Assembly: GCF_001314995.1 (NCBI RefSeq)
Contig: NZ_CP012938.1
Location: forward strand, 3,906,001 to 3,970,000
Direction: 5' to 3'
Length of the DNA: 64,000 bases
Source of the DNA: Bacteroides ovatus
GTDB lineage: Bacteria > Bacteroidota > Bacteroidia > Bacteroidales > Bacteroidaceae
Notes under the pieces: generated by a model
Seen by the model: only the letters and a program-made list of their open reading frames with translations
What the model was told of the DNA's origin: nothing
The model's database searches: none
Translations under genes and position numbers: made by a program
Shown here: piece after piece, positions 9,931 to 18,800 of the stretch
Position numbering within the stretch: the first letter of the stretch is position 1
Layout of the letters: each line of letters starts with the position of its first letter

Positions 9931-9965
9931 TTGACAACAAACTAACCAAAAATTTGTTTACTTTG
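9931..9965 (+). promoter_or_regulatory. Probable promoter of the RNase R gene
   Basis: TTGACA (9931-9936) stands upstream of TTACTTTG (9958-9965), which differs from the Bacteroides -7 box TAnnTTTG at one position. The spacing from TTG to the -7 box is 24 nt, slightly longer than the usual 19-21, so the match is only fair. The ATG is 41 nt downstream. Confidence 0.4.
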
Positions 9966-10006
9966 TATCCTATCAATGATTGAACTACTAATAAATTCCA
10001 TATAAT

Positions 10007-12163
10007 ATGGCAAAAAAGAAAGAAAAGAAAGAGAAAAAGGCCGGCAAAAGAATGAGTAAGAAAGAGCTGGCAGCATTATTAATAGACTTTTTCCATGCCA
10101 AATCCAGCGAGACCTTGAGTATGAAATATATATTTTCGGAATTGCGTCTCACTACCCATCCGCAAAAAATGTTATGCGTCGATATATTACATGACCTTTT
10201 AGCTGACGATTATATTTCTGAAATAGAAAAAGGAAAATTCCGTCTCACCAATCATGGAACAGAGATGGTAGGCACTTTCCAACGGAAAAGCAATGGCAAG
10301 AATTCCTTTATTCCTGAAGGAGGAGGCGAGCCGATATTTGTGGCCGAACGCAATTCGGCACATGCCATGAACAATGACAAAGTAAAGATCACCTTCTATG
10401 CCAAACGGAAAAACAGAGAGGCAGAAGGAGAAGTGATAGAAATACTGGAGCGTGCAAACGATACTTTCGTCGGCACACTGGAAGTAGCTAAGTCATACGC
10501 ATTTCTGGTGACAGAGAATCGTACATTAGCCAATGATATCTTCATCCCGAAAGATAAGCTGAAAGGCGGAAAGACCGGAGATAAAGCCATTGTGAAAGTA
10601 ACCGAATGGCCGGACAAGGCAAAGAATCCTATCGGACAAGTAATAGATATATTAGGTCAGGCTGGCGACAATACCACAGAGATGCACGCAATTCTTGCGG
10701 AGTTCGGTCTGCCGTATGTATATCCGAAAGCAGTAGAGACAGCAGCGGATAAGATTCCTGCCGAAATTTCAGCAGAAGAGATTGCCAAACGCGAAGATTT
10801 CCGTAAAGTAACAACTTTCACCATCGACCCGAAAGACGCCAAAGATTTTGACGACGCACTTTCCATCCGCAAGCTAAAGGACGGATTGTGGGAAGTAGGT
10901 GTACACATTGCCGACGTGACACATTACGTAAAAGAAGGCAGCATCATCGACAAGGAAGCAGAAAAGCGGGCAACTTCCGTTTATCTGGTAGACCGTACCA
11001 TCCCGATGCTTCCCGAACGGCTGTGTAACTTCATTTGTTCACTCCGCCCGAACGAAGAAAAACTAGCTTTCTCCGTTATCTTCGATATTACGGAAAAAGG
11101 AGAAGTCAGAGACTCACGTATCGTACATACAGTTATCAACTCCGACCGTCGCTTCACCTACGAAGAGGCACAACAAATCATAGAAACAAAAGAAGGAGAC
11201 TTCAAAGAAGAAGTACTCACGTTAGATACGATTGCCAAAGCACTGCGCGAAAAACGCTTCTCTGCAGGAGCCATCAACTTCGACCGCTACGAAGTGAAGT
11301 TCGAAATTGACGAAAAAGGAAAACCAATCAGCGTTTACTTCAAAGAGTCAAAAGATGCCAATAAACTGGTGGAAGAATTCATGTTGCTCGCTAACAAGAC
11401 CGTAGCAGAAAAGATAGGATGTGTGCCGAAGAACAAGAAAGCCAAAGTGCTTCCTTACCGTATCCACGACCTGCCCGATCCGGAGAAGTTGGAGAACTTG
11501 TCACAGTTCATCGCACGCTTCGGCTACAAAGTGCGTACAAGCGGAACGAAGACGGATATTTCAAAATCCATCAACCACTTGCTGGACGACATACACGGAA
11601 AGAAAGAAGAGAACCTGATAGAAACCGTATCCATCCGCGCCATGCAGAAAGCACGTTACTCAACCCATAACATCGGTCACTACGGACTAGCTTTCGAATA
11701 TTACACTCACTTTACTTCTCCCATCCGCCGTTTCCCGGACATGATGGTACACCGTTTGGTGACGAAGTATATGGACGGAGGACGCAGCGTATCCGAAGCT
11801 AAGTACGAAGACCTCTGCGACCACAGCTCGAACATGGAACAAATTGCAGCCAATGCCGAGCGTGCTTCCATCAAATATAAACAGGTGGAATTTATGAGCG
11901 AACGTCTGGGGCAGATTTACGACGGTGTAATCTCCGGCGTAACCGAGTGGGGACTTTATGTAGAACTGAACGAAAACAAATGTGAAGGTCTGGTCCCTGT
12001 TCGTGATCTGGATGATGACTACTACGAATTCGACGAGAAGAACTATTGTCTTCGCGGACGCCGCAAAAACAAAATATACAGTTTGGGAGACGCTATTACT
12101 GTTCGGGTAGCTCGTGCCAATCTGGAAAAGAAACAATTGGATTTTGAATTAATAGAAAAGTAA
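10007..12163 (+). CDS. rnr: Ribonuclease R
   Basis: This is a 3'-to-5' exoribonuclease of the RNB (RNase II/R) family that degrades structured RNA. The 718 residues show a lysine-rich basic N-terminus (MAKKKEKKEKKAGKRMSKKE), a winged-helix region, and cold-shock-like OB domains up to about residue 240. The catalytic RNB domain has the metal-binding aspartates in FTIDPKDAKDFDDALSI at about residues 272-288 and the motif HYGLAFEYYTHFTSPIRRFPD further on. An S1 domain is at the C-terminus (YDGVISGVTEWGLYVELNE, about residues 643-665). The length is normal. It is transcribed alone or with the downstream flavin-binding gene, from which it is separated by an 84-nt gap containing an inverted repeat. 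Confidence 0.97.
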   Translation: MAKKKEKKEKKAGKRMSKKELAALLIDFFHAKSSETLSMKYIFSELRLTTHPQKMLCVDILHDLLADDYISEIEKGKFRLTNHGTEMVGTFQRKSNGKNSFIPEGGGEPIFVAERNSAHAMNNDKVKITFYAKRKNREAEGEVIEILERANDTFVGTLEVAKSYAFLVTENRTLANDIFIPKDKLKGGKTGDKAIVKVTEWPDKAKNPIGQVIDILGQAGDNTTEMHAILAEFGLPYVYPKAVETAADKIPAEISAEEIAKREDFRKVTTFTIDPKDAKDFDDALSIRKLKDGLWEVGVHIADVTHYVKEGSIIDKEAEKRATSVYLVDRTIPMLPERLCNFICSLRPNEEKLAFSVIFDITEKGEVRDSRIVHTVINSDRRFTYEEAQQIIETKEGDFKEEVLTLDTIAKALREKRFSAGAINFDRYEVKFEIDEKGKPISVYFKESKDANKLVEEFMLLANKTVAEKIGCVPKNKKAKVLPYRIHDLPDPEKLENLSQFIARFGYKVRTSGTKTDISKSINHLLDDIHGKKEENLIETVSIRAMQKARYSTHNIGHYGLAFEYYTHFTSPIRRFPDMMVHRLVTKYMDGGRSVSEAKYEDLCDHSSNMEQIAANAERASIKYKQVEFMSERLGQIYDGVISGVTEWGLYVELNENKCEGLVPVRDLDDDYYEFDEKNYCLRGRRKNKIYSLGDAITVRVARANLEKKQLDFELIEK

Positions 12164-12167
12164 ATTC

Positions 12168-12231
12168 ACCACAGAGTACGCTAAGAAATCAGGAAGTAAA
12201 AAGACTTCGTGTACTCCGTGTCCTCTGTGGT
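12168..12231 (+). repeat. Inverted repeat between rnr and the next gene
   Basis: ACCACAGAG (12168-12176) is the exact reverse complement of CTCTGTGGT (12223-12231), with further partial pairing inside (AGTACG against CGTGTACT). There is no T-tract after it. It resembles the CCACAGAG-type intergenic repeats scattered in some bacterial genomes rather than a terminator. Confidence 0.55.
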
Positions 12232-12247
12232 AAGCCAAACAGCCATT

Positions 12248-12727
12248 ATGAAAACTGTCATTATTGAAGATAAACAACGAATCGAATCCATTATTCTCCA
12301 TTGCGATGCCTGTTTTGTAGGCATTACTGATTTGGAAGGTAATCCCTACGTAGTTCCGATGAACTTCGGTTATGAGAATGGCATCATATATCTTCATTCG
12401 GGTCCTGAAGGCAGCAAGTTGGAGATGCTGGAACATAATAATAATGTATGCATCACTTTCAGCGTTGGACATAAACTTGTCTACCAACACGAAAAGGTAG
12501 CCTGCAGTTACAGTATGCGTTCGGAAAGCGCGATGTGTCGGGGGCAAGTAGAATTCATCGAAGAGATAGACGAGAAACGCCGTGCATTGGATATTATCAT
12601 GCGTCATTACACAGATAGTGAGTTCAACTATTCCGATCCTGCGGTACGTAATGTCAAAGTATGGCAAGTACGTATCAATCAGATGACAGGAAAAGTTTTC
12701 GGTCTGCGGGCCAACGAAAAGCCATGA
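12248..12727 (+). CDS. Pyridoxamine 5'-phosphate oxidase-like flavin-binding protein (NimA-like)
   Basis: This small (159 aa) split-barrel protein belongs to the pyridoxamine-phosphate-oxidase-related family, which includes the 5-nitroimidazole reductase NimA. Motifs supporting this are CDACFVGITDLEGNPYVVPMNFGY at the N-terminus, IYLHSGPEGSKLEML, CITFSVGHKLV, YSMRSESAMCRGQVEFIEE, and the late KVWQVRINQMTGKVFG. Proteins of this type bind FMN or a related cofactor in the cytoplasm, and the substrate is not predictable. I chose the ATG at 12248 over an in-frame GTG at 12209, because the GTG lies inside the inverted repeat and its extra 13 residues are not family-like. It is not evidence of metronidazole resistance by itself, because most family members are unrelated to resistance. 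Confidence 0.88.
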   Translation: MKTVIIEDKQRIESIILHCDACFVGITDLEGNPYVVPMNFGYENGIIYLHSGPEGSKLEMLEHNNNVCITFSVGHKLVYQHEKVACSYSMRSESAMCRGQVEFIEEIDEKRRALDIIMRHYTDSEFNYSDPAVRNVKVWQVRINQMTGKVFGLRANEKP

Positions 12728-12819
12728 AGCGGTTTTCCGGCTTTCGACAATACTTGAGTAGAGTATTCAACAAGCATTGTAGAGTATTTCCAAACTTATT
12801 TCTCTAAACAAAAGTTTAG

Positions 12820-12898
12820 ATCACTTTTACCCTCACACCCTCACCATTGTCTGTATCTCTTTATCCATCGGCATTACAGGTGTGAGGGTAAAGGTGAT
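12820..12898. repeat. 20-bp inverted repeat with 39-nt loop
   Basis: The arm at 12820-12839 (ATCACTTTTACCCTCACACC) and the arm at 12879-12898 are reverse complements at 19 of 20 positions. It stands 40 nt before the candidate -7 box of the next gene. No T-tract follows on either strand, so it may be a mobile repeat or a fold in the leader or trailer RNA. Confidence 0.7.
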
Positions 12899-12938
12899 TA
12901 TAAAGACTATTCTATCCTCTCATATCAAAATCTTTTTG

Positions 12939-12946
12939 TATACTTG
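12939..12946 (+). promoter_or_regulatory. Candidate -7 box before the stand-alone GH3 gene
   Basis: TATACTTG matches TAnnTTTG at 7 of 8 positions and lies 44 nt before the ATG. A clear -33 TTTG is not visible at the usual distance, so the call is weak. Confidence 0.4.
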
Positions 12947-12990
12947 CAACATAAATAAAATAGATAAGTACTCTTGCAAAAAAATAGATT

Positions 12991-15393
12991 ATGAAGAAAC
13001 TGCTATGTCTCGCCCTGTTAGTATCTGCCGGAAGTATCTACTCCGGAAGTATCTCGGCAAACAACAAACCTACTGATAACAAATCCGGCAACAACTCAAA
13101 GGACATATACAAAAAGACCTGGATCGACTTCAATAAAAACGGTATAAAGGATGTATACGAAGATCCCTCCGCTCCTATCGAAGCCCGCATCGCCGACCTG
13201 CTCTCGCAAATGACGCTGGAAGAGAAAACCTGTCAGATGGCCACTCTCTACGGTTCGGGACGGGTATTGAAAGATGCATGGCCTACCACCGGATGGTCAA
13301 CGGAAATCTGGAAGGACGGTATCGGTAATATTGATGAGCAGGCGAACGGACTGGGTAAATTCGGTTCTGAAATCTCCTATCCGTATGCCAACAGCGTAAA
13401 GAACCGACACACCATTCAACGCTGGTTTGTGGAACAGACACGACTGGGTATTCCGGTGGACTTTACCAATGAAGGAATACGCGGATTATGTCACGACCGG
13501 GCTACCATGTTTCCCGCTCAATGCGGGCAAGGTGCCACGTGGAACAAAAAACTGATCGGGGAAATTGCGAAAGTCACTGCAGATGAGGCAAAAGCATTGG
13601 GATATACCAATATTTATTCTCCTATTCTGGATATAGCACAAGATCCTCGCTGGGGACGTGTGGTGGAAAGTTATGGGGAAGATCCTTATCTGGTGGGCGA
13701 ATTGGGAAAACAGATGATTCTCGGTCTGCAAAATGAAGGTATCGTTGCTACTCCGAAACATTTTGCCGTTTACAGTATTCCGGTTGGTGGACGTGACGGA
13801 GGTACGCGTACGGATCCGCACGTGGCTCCGCGTGAGATGAAGACTCTTTATCTGGAACCTTTCCGCAAAGGTATTCAGGAAGCGGGTGCTCTAGGAGTGA
13901 TGAGTTCGTATAATGATTATGATGGGGAGCCTGTTTCCGGAAGTTATCATTTCCTCACGGAAATTCTGCGTCAGCAATGGGGATTCAAAGGATATATAGT
14001 ATCGGATAGTGAGGCGGTAGAGTTTCTGCACACCAAACATCGTATCACCCCGACTGAAGAAGAGATGGCAGCACAAGTGGTCAATGCAGGATTGAATATC
14101 CGTACCAACTTTACTCCGCCACAAGATTTCATTCTCCCGTTGCGCCGTGCTATCAACGAAGGCAAAGTTTCTTTGCACACGCTCGATCAACGTGTCGGTG
14201 AGATTCTCCGTGTCAAGTTTATGATGGGACTTTTTGATAATCCGTATCCCGGTGATGACCGTCGTCCGGAGACAGTGGTACACAACGACGCTCATAAAGC
14301 AGTATCTATGAAAGCCGCTTTAGAGTCCATCGTTCTTTTGAAGAATGAGAATCAGATGCTTCCGTTATCCAAGAACTTCAGCAAAATAGCTGTGATTGGT
14401 CCGAATGGGGAAGAAGTGAAGGAACTGACTTGCAGATATGGTCCCGCCAATGCGTCTATTAAGACTGTATATCAGGGAATCAAAGAATATCTGCCTAACT
14501 CGGAAGTTCGCTATGCTAAAGGCTGTGATATTATTGATAAGTATTTCCCGGAGAGCGAACTGTACAATGTTCCATTAGATACACAAGAGCAGGCGATGAT
14601 TCAGGAAGCGGTAGAATTAGCAAAAGCTTCGGATATCGCTATTCTTGTACTGGGTGGAAATGAGAAAACGGTTCGGGAAGAGTTTTCACGTACCAATCTT
14701 GACCTCTGCGGACGGCAGCAACAATTATTGGAAGCGGTTTATGCAACAGGTAAACCTGTCATTCTAGTGATGGTGGACGGAAGGGCAGCAACCATCAACT
14801 GGGCAAACAAATACATTCCTGCCATCATTCATGCCTGGTTCCCCGGAGAATTTATGGGGGATGCCATCGCTAAAGTTCTTTTCGGAGACTATAATCCGGG
14901 AGGACGTCTGGCTGTCACTTTCCCGAAATCTGTGGGACAGATTCCTTTTGCTTTCCCATTCAAGCCGGGTTCTGACTCCAAAGGGAAAGTCCGTGTAGAC
15001 GGTGTACTTTATCCTTTCGGATATGGTTTAAGCTATACAACCTTCGGATATTCAGACTTGAAAATATCTAAACCGGTGATCGGTCCGCAGGAAAATATCA
15101 CTCTTTCATGTACTGTAAAGAATACAGGAAAGAAAGCAGGGGACGAAGTAGTCCAGCTTTATATCCGGGATGATTTCAGCAGCGTAACCACCTACGATAA
15201 AGTATTGCGTGGCTTTGAACGTATTCACTTGCAACCGGGAGAAGAACAAACGGTCAACTTTACCCTTACGCCTCAAGACTTGGGATTATGGGACAAGAAT
15301 AATCAGTTTACAGTAGAGCCGGGAAGTTTCTCGGTTATGGTGGGAGCTTCTTCACAGGACATACGGCTGAAGGGGAGTTTTGAGGTCCAATAA
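12991..15393 (+). CDS. Glycoside hydrolase family 3, stand-alone, with C-terminal Fn3-like domain
   Basis: This is an exported (signal peptide LLCLALLVSAGSIYSG) retaining exo-beta-glycosidase of 800 aa. The order is GH3 N-terminal barrel (QMTLEEKTCQMATL; PILDIAQDPRWGRVVESYGEDP; ATPKHFAVYSIPVGGRDGG), GH3 C-terminal alpha/beta domain (ESIVLLKNENQMLPL), and a fibronectin-like domain (NTGKKAGDEVVQLYIRDD). The predicted nucleophile is D339 in YIVSDSEAV. Its context, SDS instead of SDW, sets this enzyme apart from the three other GH3 enzymes of the window and suggests different sugar specificity (xyloside, glucoside or arabinoside cannot be decided). It has its own promoter region and terminator and no SusCD next to it. 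A relic of a closely similar gene end exists at 30301-30441. Confidence 0.93.
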   Translation: MKKLLCLALLVSAGSIYSGSISANNKPTDNKSGNNSKDIYKKTWIDFNKNGIKDVYEDPSAPIEARIADLLSQMTLEEKTCQMATLYGSGRVLKDAWPTTGWSTEIWKDGIGNIDEQANGLGKFGSEISYPYANSVKNRHTIQRWFVEQTRLGIPVDFTNEGIRGLCHDRATMFPAQCGQGATWNKKLIGEIAKVTADEAKALGYTNIYSPILDIAQDPRWGRVVESYGEDPYLVGELGKQMILGLQNEGIVATPKHFAVYSIPVGGRDGGTRTDPHVAPREMKTLYLEPFRKGIQEAGALGVMSSYNDYDGEPVSGSYHFLTEILRQQWGFKGYIVSDSEAVEFLHTKHRITPTEEEMAAQVVNAGLNIRTNFTPPQDFILPLRRAINEGKVSLHTLDQRVGEILRVKFMMGLFDNPYPGDDRRPETVVHNDAHKAVSMKAALESIVLLKNENQMLPLSKNFSKIAVIGPNGEEVKELTCRYGPANASIKTVYQGIKEYLPNSEVRYAKGCDIIDKYFPESELYNVPLDTQEQAMIQEAVELAKASDIAILVLGGNEKTVREEFSRTNLDLCGRQQQLLEAVYATGKPVILVMVDGRAATINWANKYIPAIIHAWFPGEFMGDAIAKVLFGDYNPGGRLAVTFPKSVGQIPFAFPFKPGSDSKGKVRVDGVLYPFGYGLSYTTFGYSDLKISKPVIGPQENITLSCTVKNTGKKAGDEVVQLYIRDDFSSVTTYDKVLRGFERIHLQPGEEQTVNFTLTPQDLGLWDKNNQFTVEPGSFSVMVGASSQDIRLKGSFEVQ

Positions 15394-15419
15394 ATAAATC
15401 CAAGACAGTCACTAAAAGC

Positions 15420-15468
15420 AATGTGAGGCAGCCTCTTACTATTTAGGCCACCTCACATTCTTTTTATT
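15420..15468 (+). terminator. Terminator of the stand-alone GH3 gene
   Basis: AATGTGAGG pairs with CCTCACATT (9 bp). A second short stem (GCCT with AGGC) lies inside after two mismatches. The stem is followed by CTTTTTATTTC, 27 nt after the GH3 stop. Confidence 0.85.
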
Positions 15469-15662
15469 TCTCTTTCGTCAACTAGGATAGAGTTATAAGT
15501 TATACTTAATAACACAAATAAAACTGGCATCTTTATAAGTTATGCTTAATAAAACTGCCATATCTGTTTTGTATATCAACTATAACTATAAAAAGATGAA
15601 ACTTATCAATAGCCCTATTTATACAGAGCGTATTCGTCGGTTCACTGTAAAAGGGGAGGATG

Positions 15663-15794
15663 TCAACCAAAGATATTGCGCAGTTCACCAATCTTACTAT
15701 TCGTGGAGTAGAAACAGCCCGTTACCGAATAAGAAAGAAACTTGCCATTCCCGGAAATATAAATCTTGTTGATTTCCTGATTGACTTTACATAG
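15663..15794 (+). pseudogene. Relic of a LuxR-type HTH regulator (C-terminal helix-turn-helix only)
   Basis: The frame starting at 15663 encodes STKDIAQFTNLTIRGVETAR, followed by YRIRKKLAIPGNINLVDFL and a stop at 15792-15794. This is the final DNA-binding half of a LuxR/GerE helix-turn-helix, of the form seen at the C-terminus of Bacteroides regulators with a triple-tyrosine domain. No sensor or receiver part is present. The preceding short frame from 15596 (MKLINSPIYTERIRR) is in another frame and does not look like the missing part of the HTH. The fragment therefore appears to be a decayed regulator gene. It sits directly before the HTCS promoter, which suggests replacement of an older regulator or insertion of the PUL here (inference). 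The surrounding 15394-15890 stretch holds only the terminator, this relic, a 22-nt direct repeat (15493-15512 and 15533-15552) and the HTCS promoter. Confidence 0.75.
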
Positions 15795-15838
15795 GAACAT
15801 TTACTGAATATTCCTTCTAATTTCACACCCCTATTCTG

Positions 15839-15868
15839 TTGGGATTTTCTAAAGAAACTTTATCTTTG
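15839..15868 (+). promoter_or_regulatory. Promoter of the first HTCS gene
   Basis: TTG (15839-15841), a 19-nt spacer and TATCTTTG (15861-15868) form a full Bacteroides sigma-ABfr promoter. The ATG of the HTCS is 22 nt further on. This fits constitutive low-level expression of a sensor. Confidence 0.8.
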
Positions 15869-15890
15869 TAATGTCAACAATTAAAAGAAT

Positions 15891-18800
15891 ATGGTTCGTT
15901 TTAATCTTGTTATCACCTTACTACTAATGATAAGCATAGCTGTCAAAGCCGAACTGACCAACCGGATGTTCGATGTCAGGCATGTAGGCTATGCAGAAGG
16001 CCTTAGTAGCCAACGCGTTTTTTCGATTGTCGAGGATGGAGACGGTGCTATGTGGATTGCTACAAAAACCGGAATAGACAGATACAACGGTCATACGGTA
16101 AAGAACTATGATTTGCCGGGCAGTTTCTATTATGGTGATCTTGCCGGACGCAGGCTTTACTTATTGTACGACGCACAACAAGGACTGTTCGCCTACGACC
16201 ACACCGGACGAATCTACCGATATTCCACCATCCTGGATCATTTTGAACAAGTCCTCCACCTGGGACAATTGATTCAGGAAGAAGTCATCTTGAACAAACT
16301 CTGTTTGGATAGTGACGGAACCTGGTGGATGGGGGCGGATAAAGGACTATACAAGCAAGAAGCGGACCATCGTATAGTTGCCGTGTTGAAAGGACAATAT
16401 GTCAACGACATCGCATTTGCCGGCGAGTCGCTTTTTGTGGGCACTTCTAACGGAGTCTGGCAACTGTCACACGCCCTGCCGGATAAGAAACGCCAGCTGC
16501 TGGAGGGGTGGAATGTACAAACATTGTTCTGCGACAAACCGAAAAAAGAACTCTGGATAGGCACATTTGGCAGCGGTTTGTCTGTGATGAACCTCGACAC
16601 TTCCAAAGTGCTTGCGCTGGAGGGACAAGGGAGCACGTTCCTTCATCCGATACGGGCAATTACAGACTATGATGTACATACCATACTCATAGGCGTGGAC
16701 GGTGGCGGTGTGTATGCGATAGACAAGGACACCAAGAAAGCCCGTTTACTGATGAATACCAAAGATGACACAGATACTTACCTGCGCGGAAACGGCGTAT
16801 ATGCCGTAACCAGAGACGATCAGGGCAACATCTGGATAGGTAGTTATACGGGAGGTGTATCCGTGGCTATCCTGCTGAAACATCCCATTTCGATATTAGC
16901 ACACGAAAAGGGAAATACCCATTCTCTCATCAGCAACAACGTGAATGATATCGAAGAAAACCCGGATGGCAACCAATGGTTCGCTACCGATGATGGAATC
17001 AGCATCCGAAACACCCTGTCAGGCACTTGGAAACACGTGCTGAAAGAAATCGTAACCATTTCTCTTTGCACATCCGGAAATGGGAACGTATGGGTAGGAA
17101 CGTACGGAGACGGAGTGTATCTATTGGATAACAACGGACGCGTGTTACGCCATCTCACCAAGCAACAAGGGCAATTGACCACCAATTATATTTTCTCCGT
17201 CAGACAAGACATGGAGGGAGACTTATGGATAGGAGGTCTGGACGGATGCCTGATCATGTTTGAAAAAGAAAAAGGCAGCAGACAGTCTTTCGACGTGAAT
17301 TGGGTACAGTCCATTGAACCTATCGACCGAAACCGGGTAGCGGTGGCTACCGTCAACGGTTTTTTCCTAGTGGACAAACATACAGGGAATATACAGCACT
17401 ATGCCAATTCCCAGGAATTTCACAATCAGAATGTCAGTGCTTATATCATCTCTATGCTGTTCAATGACGACGGAACCGTGTGGCTGGGAACCGAAGGGGG
17501 AGGATTGAATCTATATGATATGAAAAACCGGACGGTAAAGACTTTCACCGTTCAAGAGGGATTGCCGTCCAACGATATATATAGTTTGCAGCGAGACGAC
17601 AAGAAACGCTTGTGGGTCAGCACCGGAAAAGGAATTGCCTTGATAGACAGCCTGCGCGTGTCGAACCTCAACTATGCAGGCAATATAGACAAGGAATATA
17701 ACAAATCCTCATTTGCCCGGTTGATGAACGGCGAGTTTGTGTATGGCAGCACGGATGGCGCTGTCTTTATCATGCCACTCGACATCTCAACCGTAGACTA
17801 CTGGACGCTCCTGCGTTTCACGGGGCTGACGGTTGATTATCAAAACGTCCAGGAAGAAGAATCGTTGAGACCCGCCATCCATGATATGCTTGCCGACCGT
17901 GCGGTACGGCTCGGCTATAAATACAACTCGTTTACCGTTTCTTTTGAATCTATCAACTATCGTTTCCAGCGCGATATTGTCTATCAGCATATTTTAGAGG
18001 GGTATGACAATGACTGGAGCAAACCGTCTGCCGAGGGCAAGGCATCCTACACCAAGGTATCGCCGGGCACTTATCTTTTTAAAGTGCGCAGCCTGCGACG
18101 CAGCGACGGAAAGACTATCTCCGAAAGCACCTTAGAAGTGAAAGTGAGCCAGCCATGGTGGAACTCGTGGTGGGCTTGGACTATTTACCTATTTATAATA
18201 GGCTTCGTTTTCTATTTCATCCTGCGCTATAAGAGCAACCAGCTCCAAAAGAAATACGACGAAGACAAAATACGTTTCTTCATCGACACGGCGCACGACA
18301 TTCGCACGCCGGTAACGCTTATCATGGCGCCACTGGAGGATTTGAACCGGGAACAGGATCTCTCGGACAAAGCCCGTTATTACCTGAATCTGGCCCATGA
18401 AAGTACCCAGAAACTCCATTCGCTCATCACACAGTTGCTCGAATTTGAAAAGGTAGACGCCCACAAGCCATCCTCTTCATCGGTTCCGCTTTGTCTGAAT
18501 GAAGTTTTGCTGAAAGAAGTCTCCGTCTTCCGGTCTTTTTGCGAGAAGAAGCAGTTGACACTGAATCTGACCCAACCCGACGAATCCGTTTTCGTTTCGG
18601 CCGACAAACACCTGATAGAGATGTTACTCGACAATCTTCTTTCCAATGCCTGCAAATACACCATGCCCCAGGGAGAAATCAGTCTGGATTTGAAAGCCAC
18701 GAAACGCAAAGCCATCCTTTCGTTGAAAGATAACGGAATAGGCATACCGAAGAAAGCGAAAAAGCATATCTTCTCCGATATTTACAGAGCCGAAAATGCC

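Noticed and set aside
12209..12247. Upstream GTG start for the flavin-binding protein
   Set aside because: It lies inside an inverted repeat, and the 13 extra residues do not resemble the family. The ATG at 12248 gives a normal N-terminus.
12248..12727. Nitroimidazole resistance gene
   Set aside because: The fold is shared with NimA, but the family is broad and nothing in the sequence shows nitroreductase specificity.
15542..15772. 76-aa open frame before the HTCS
   Set aside because: Its sequence is not protein-like. The meaningful frame here is the LuxR relic in another phase.
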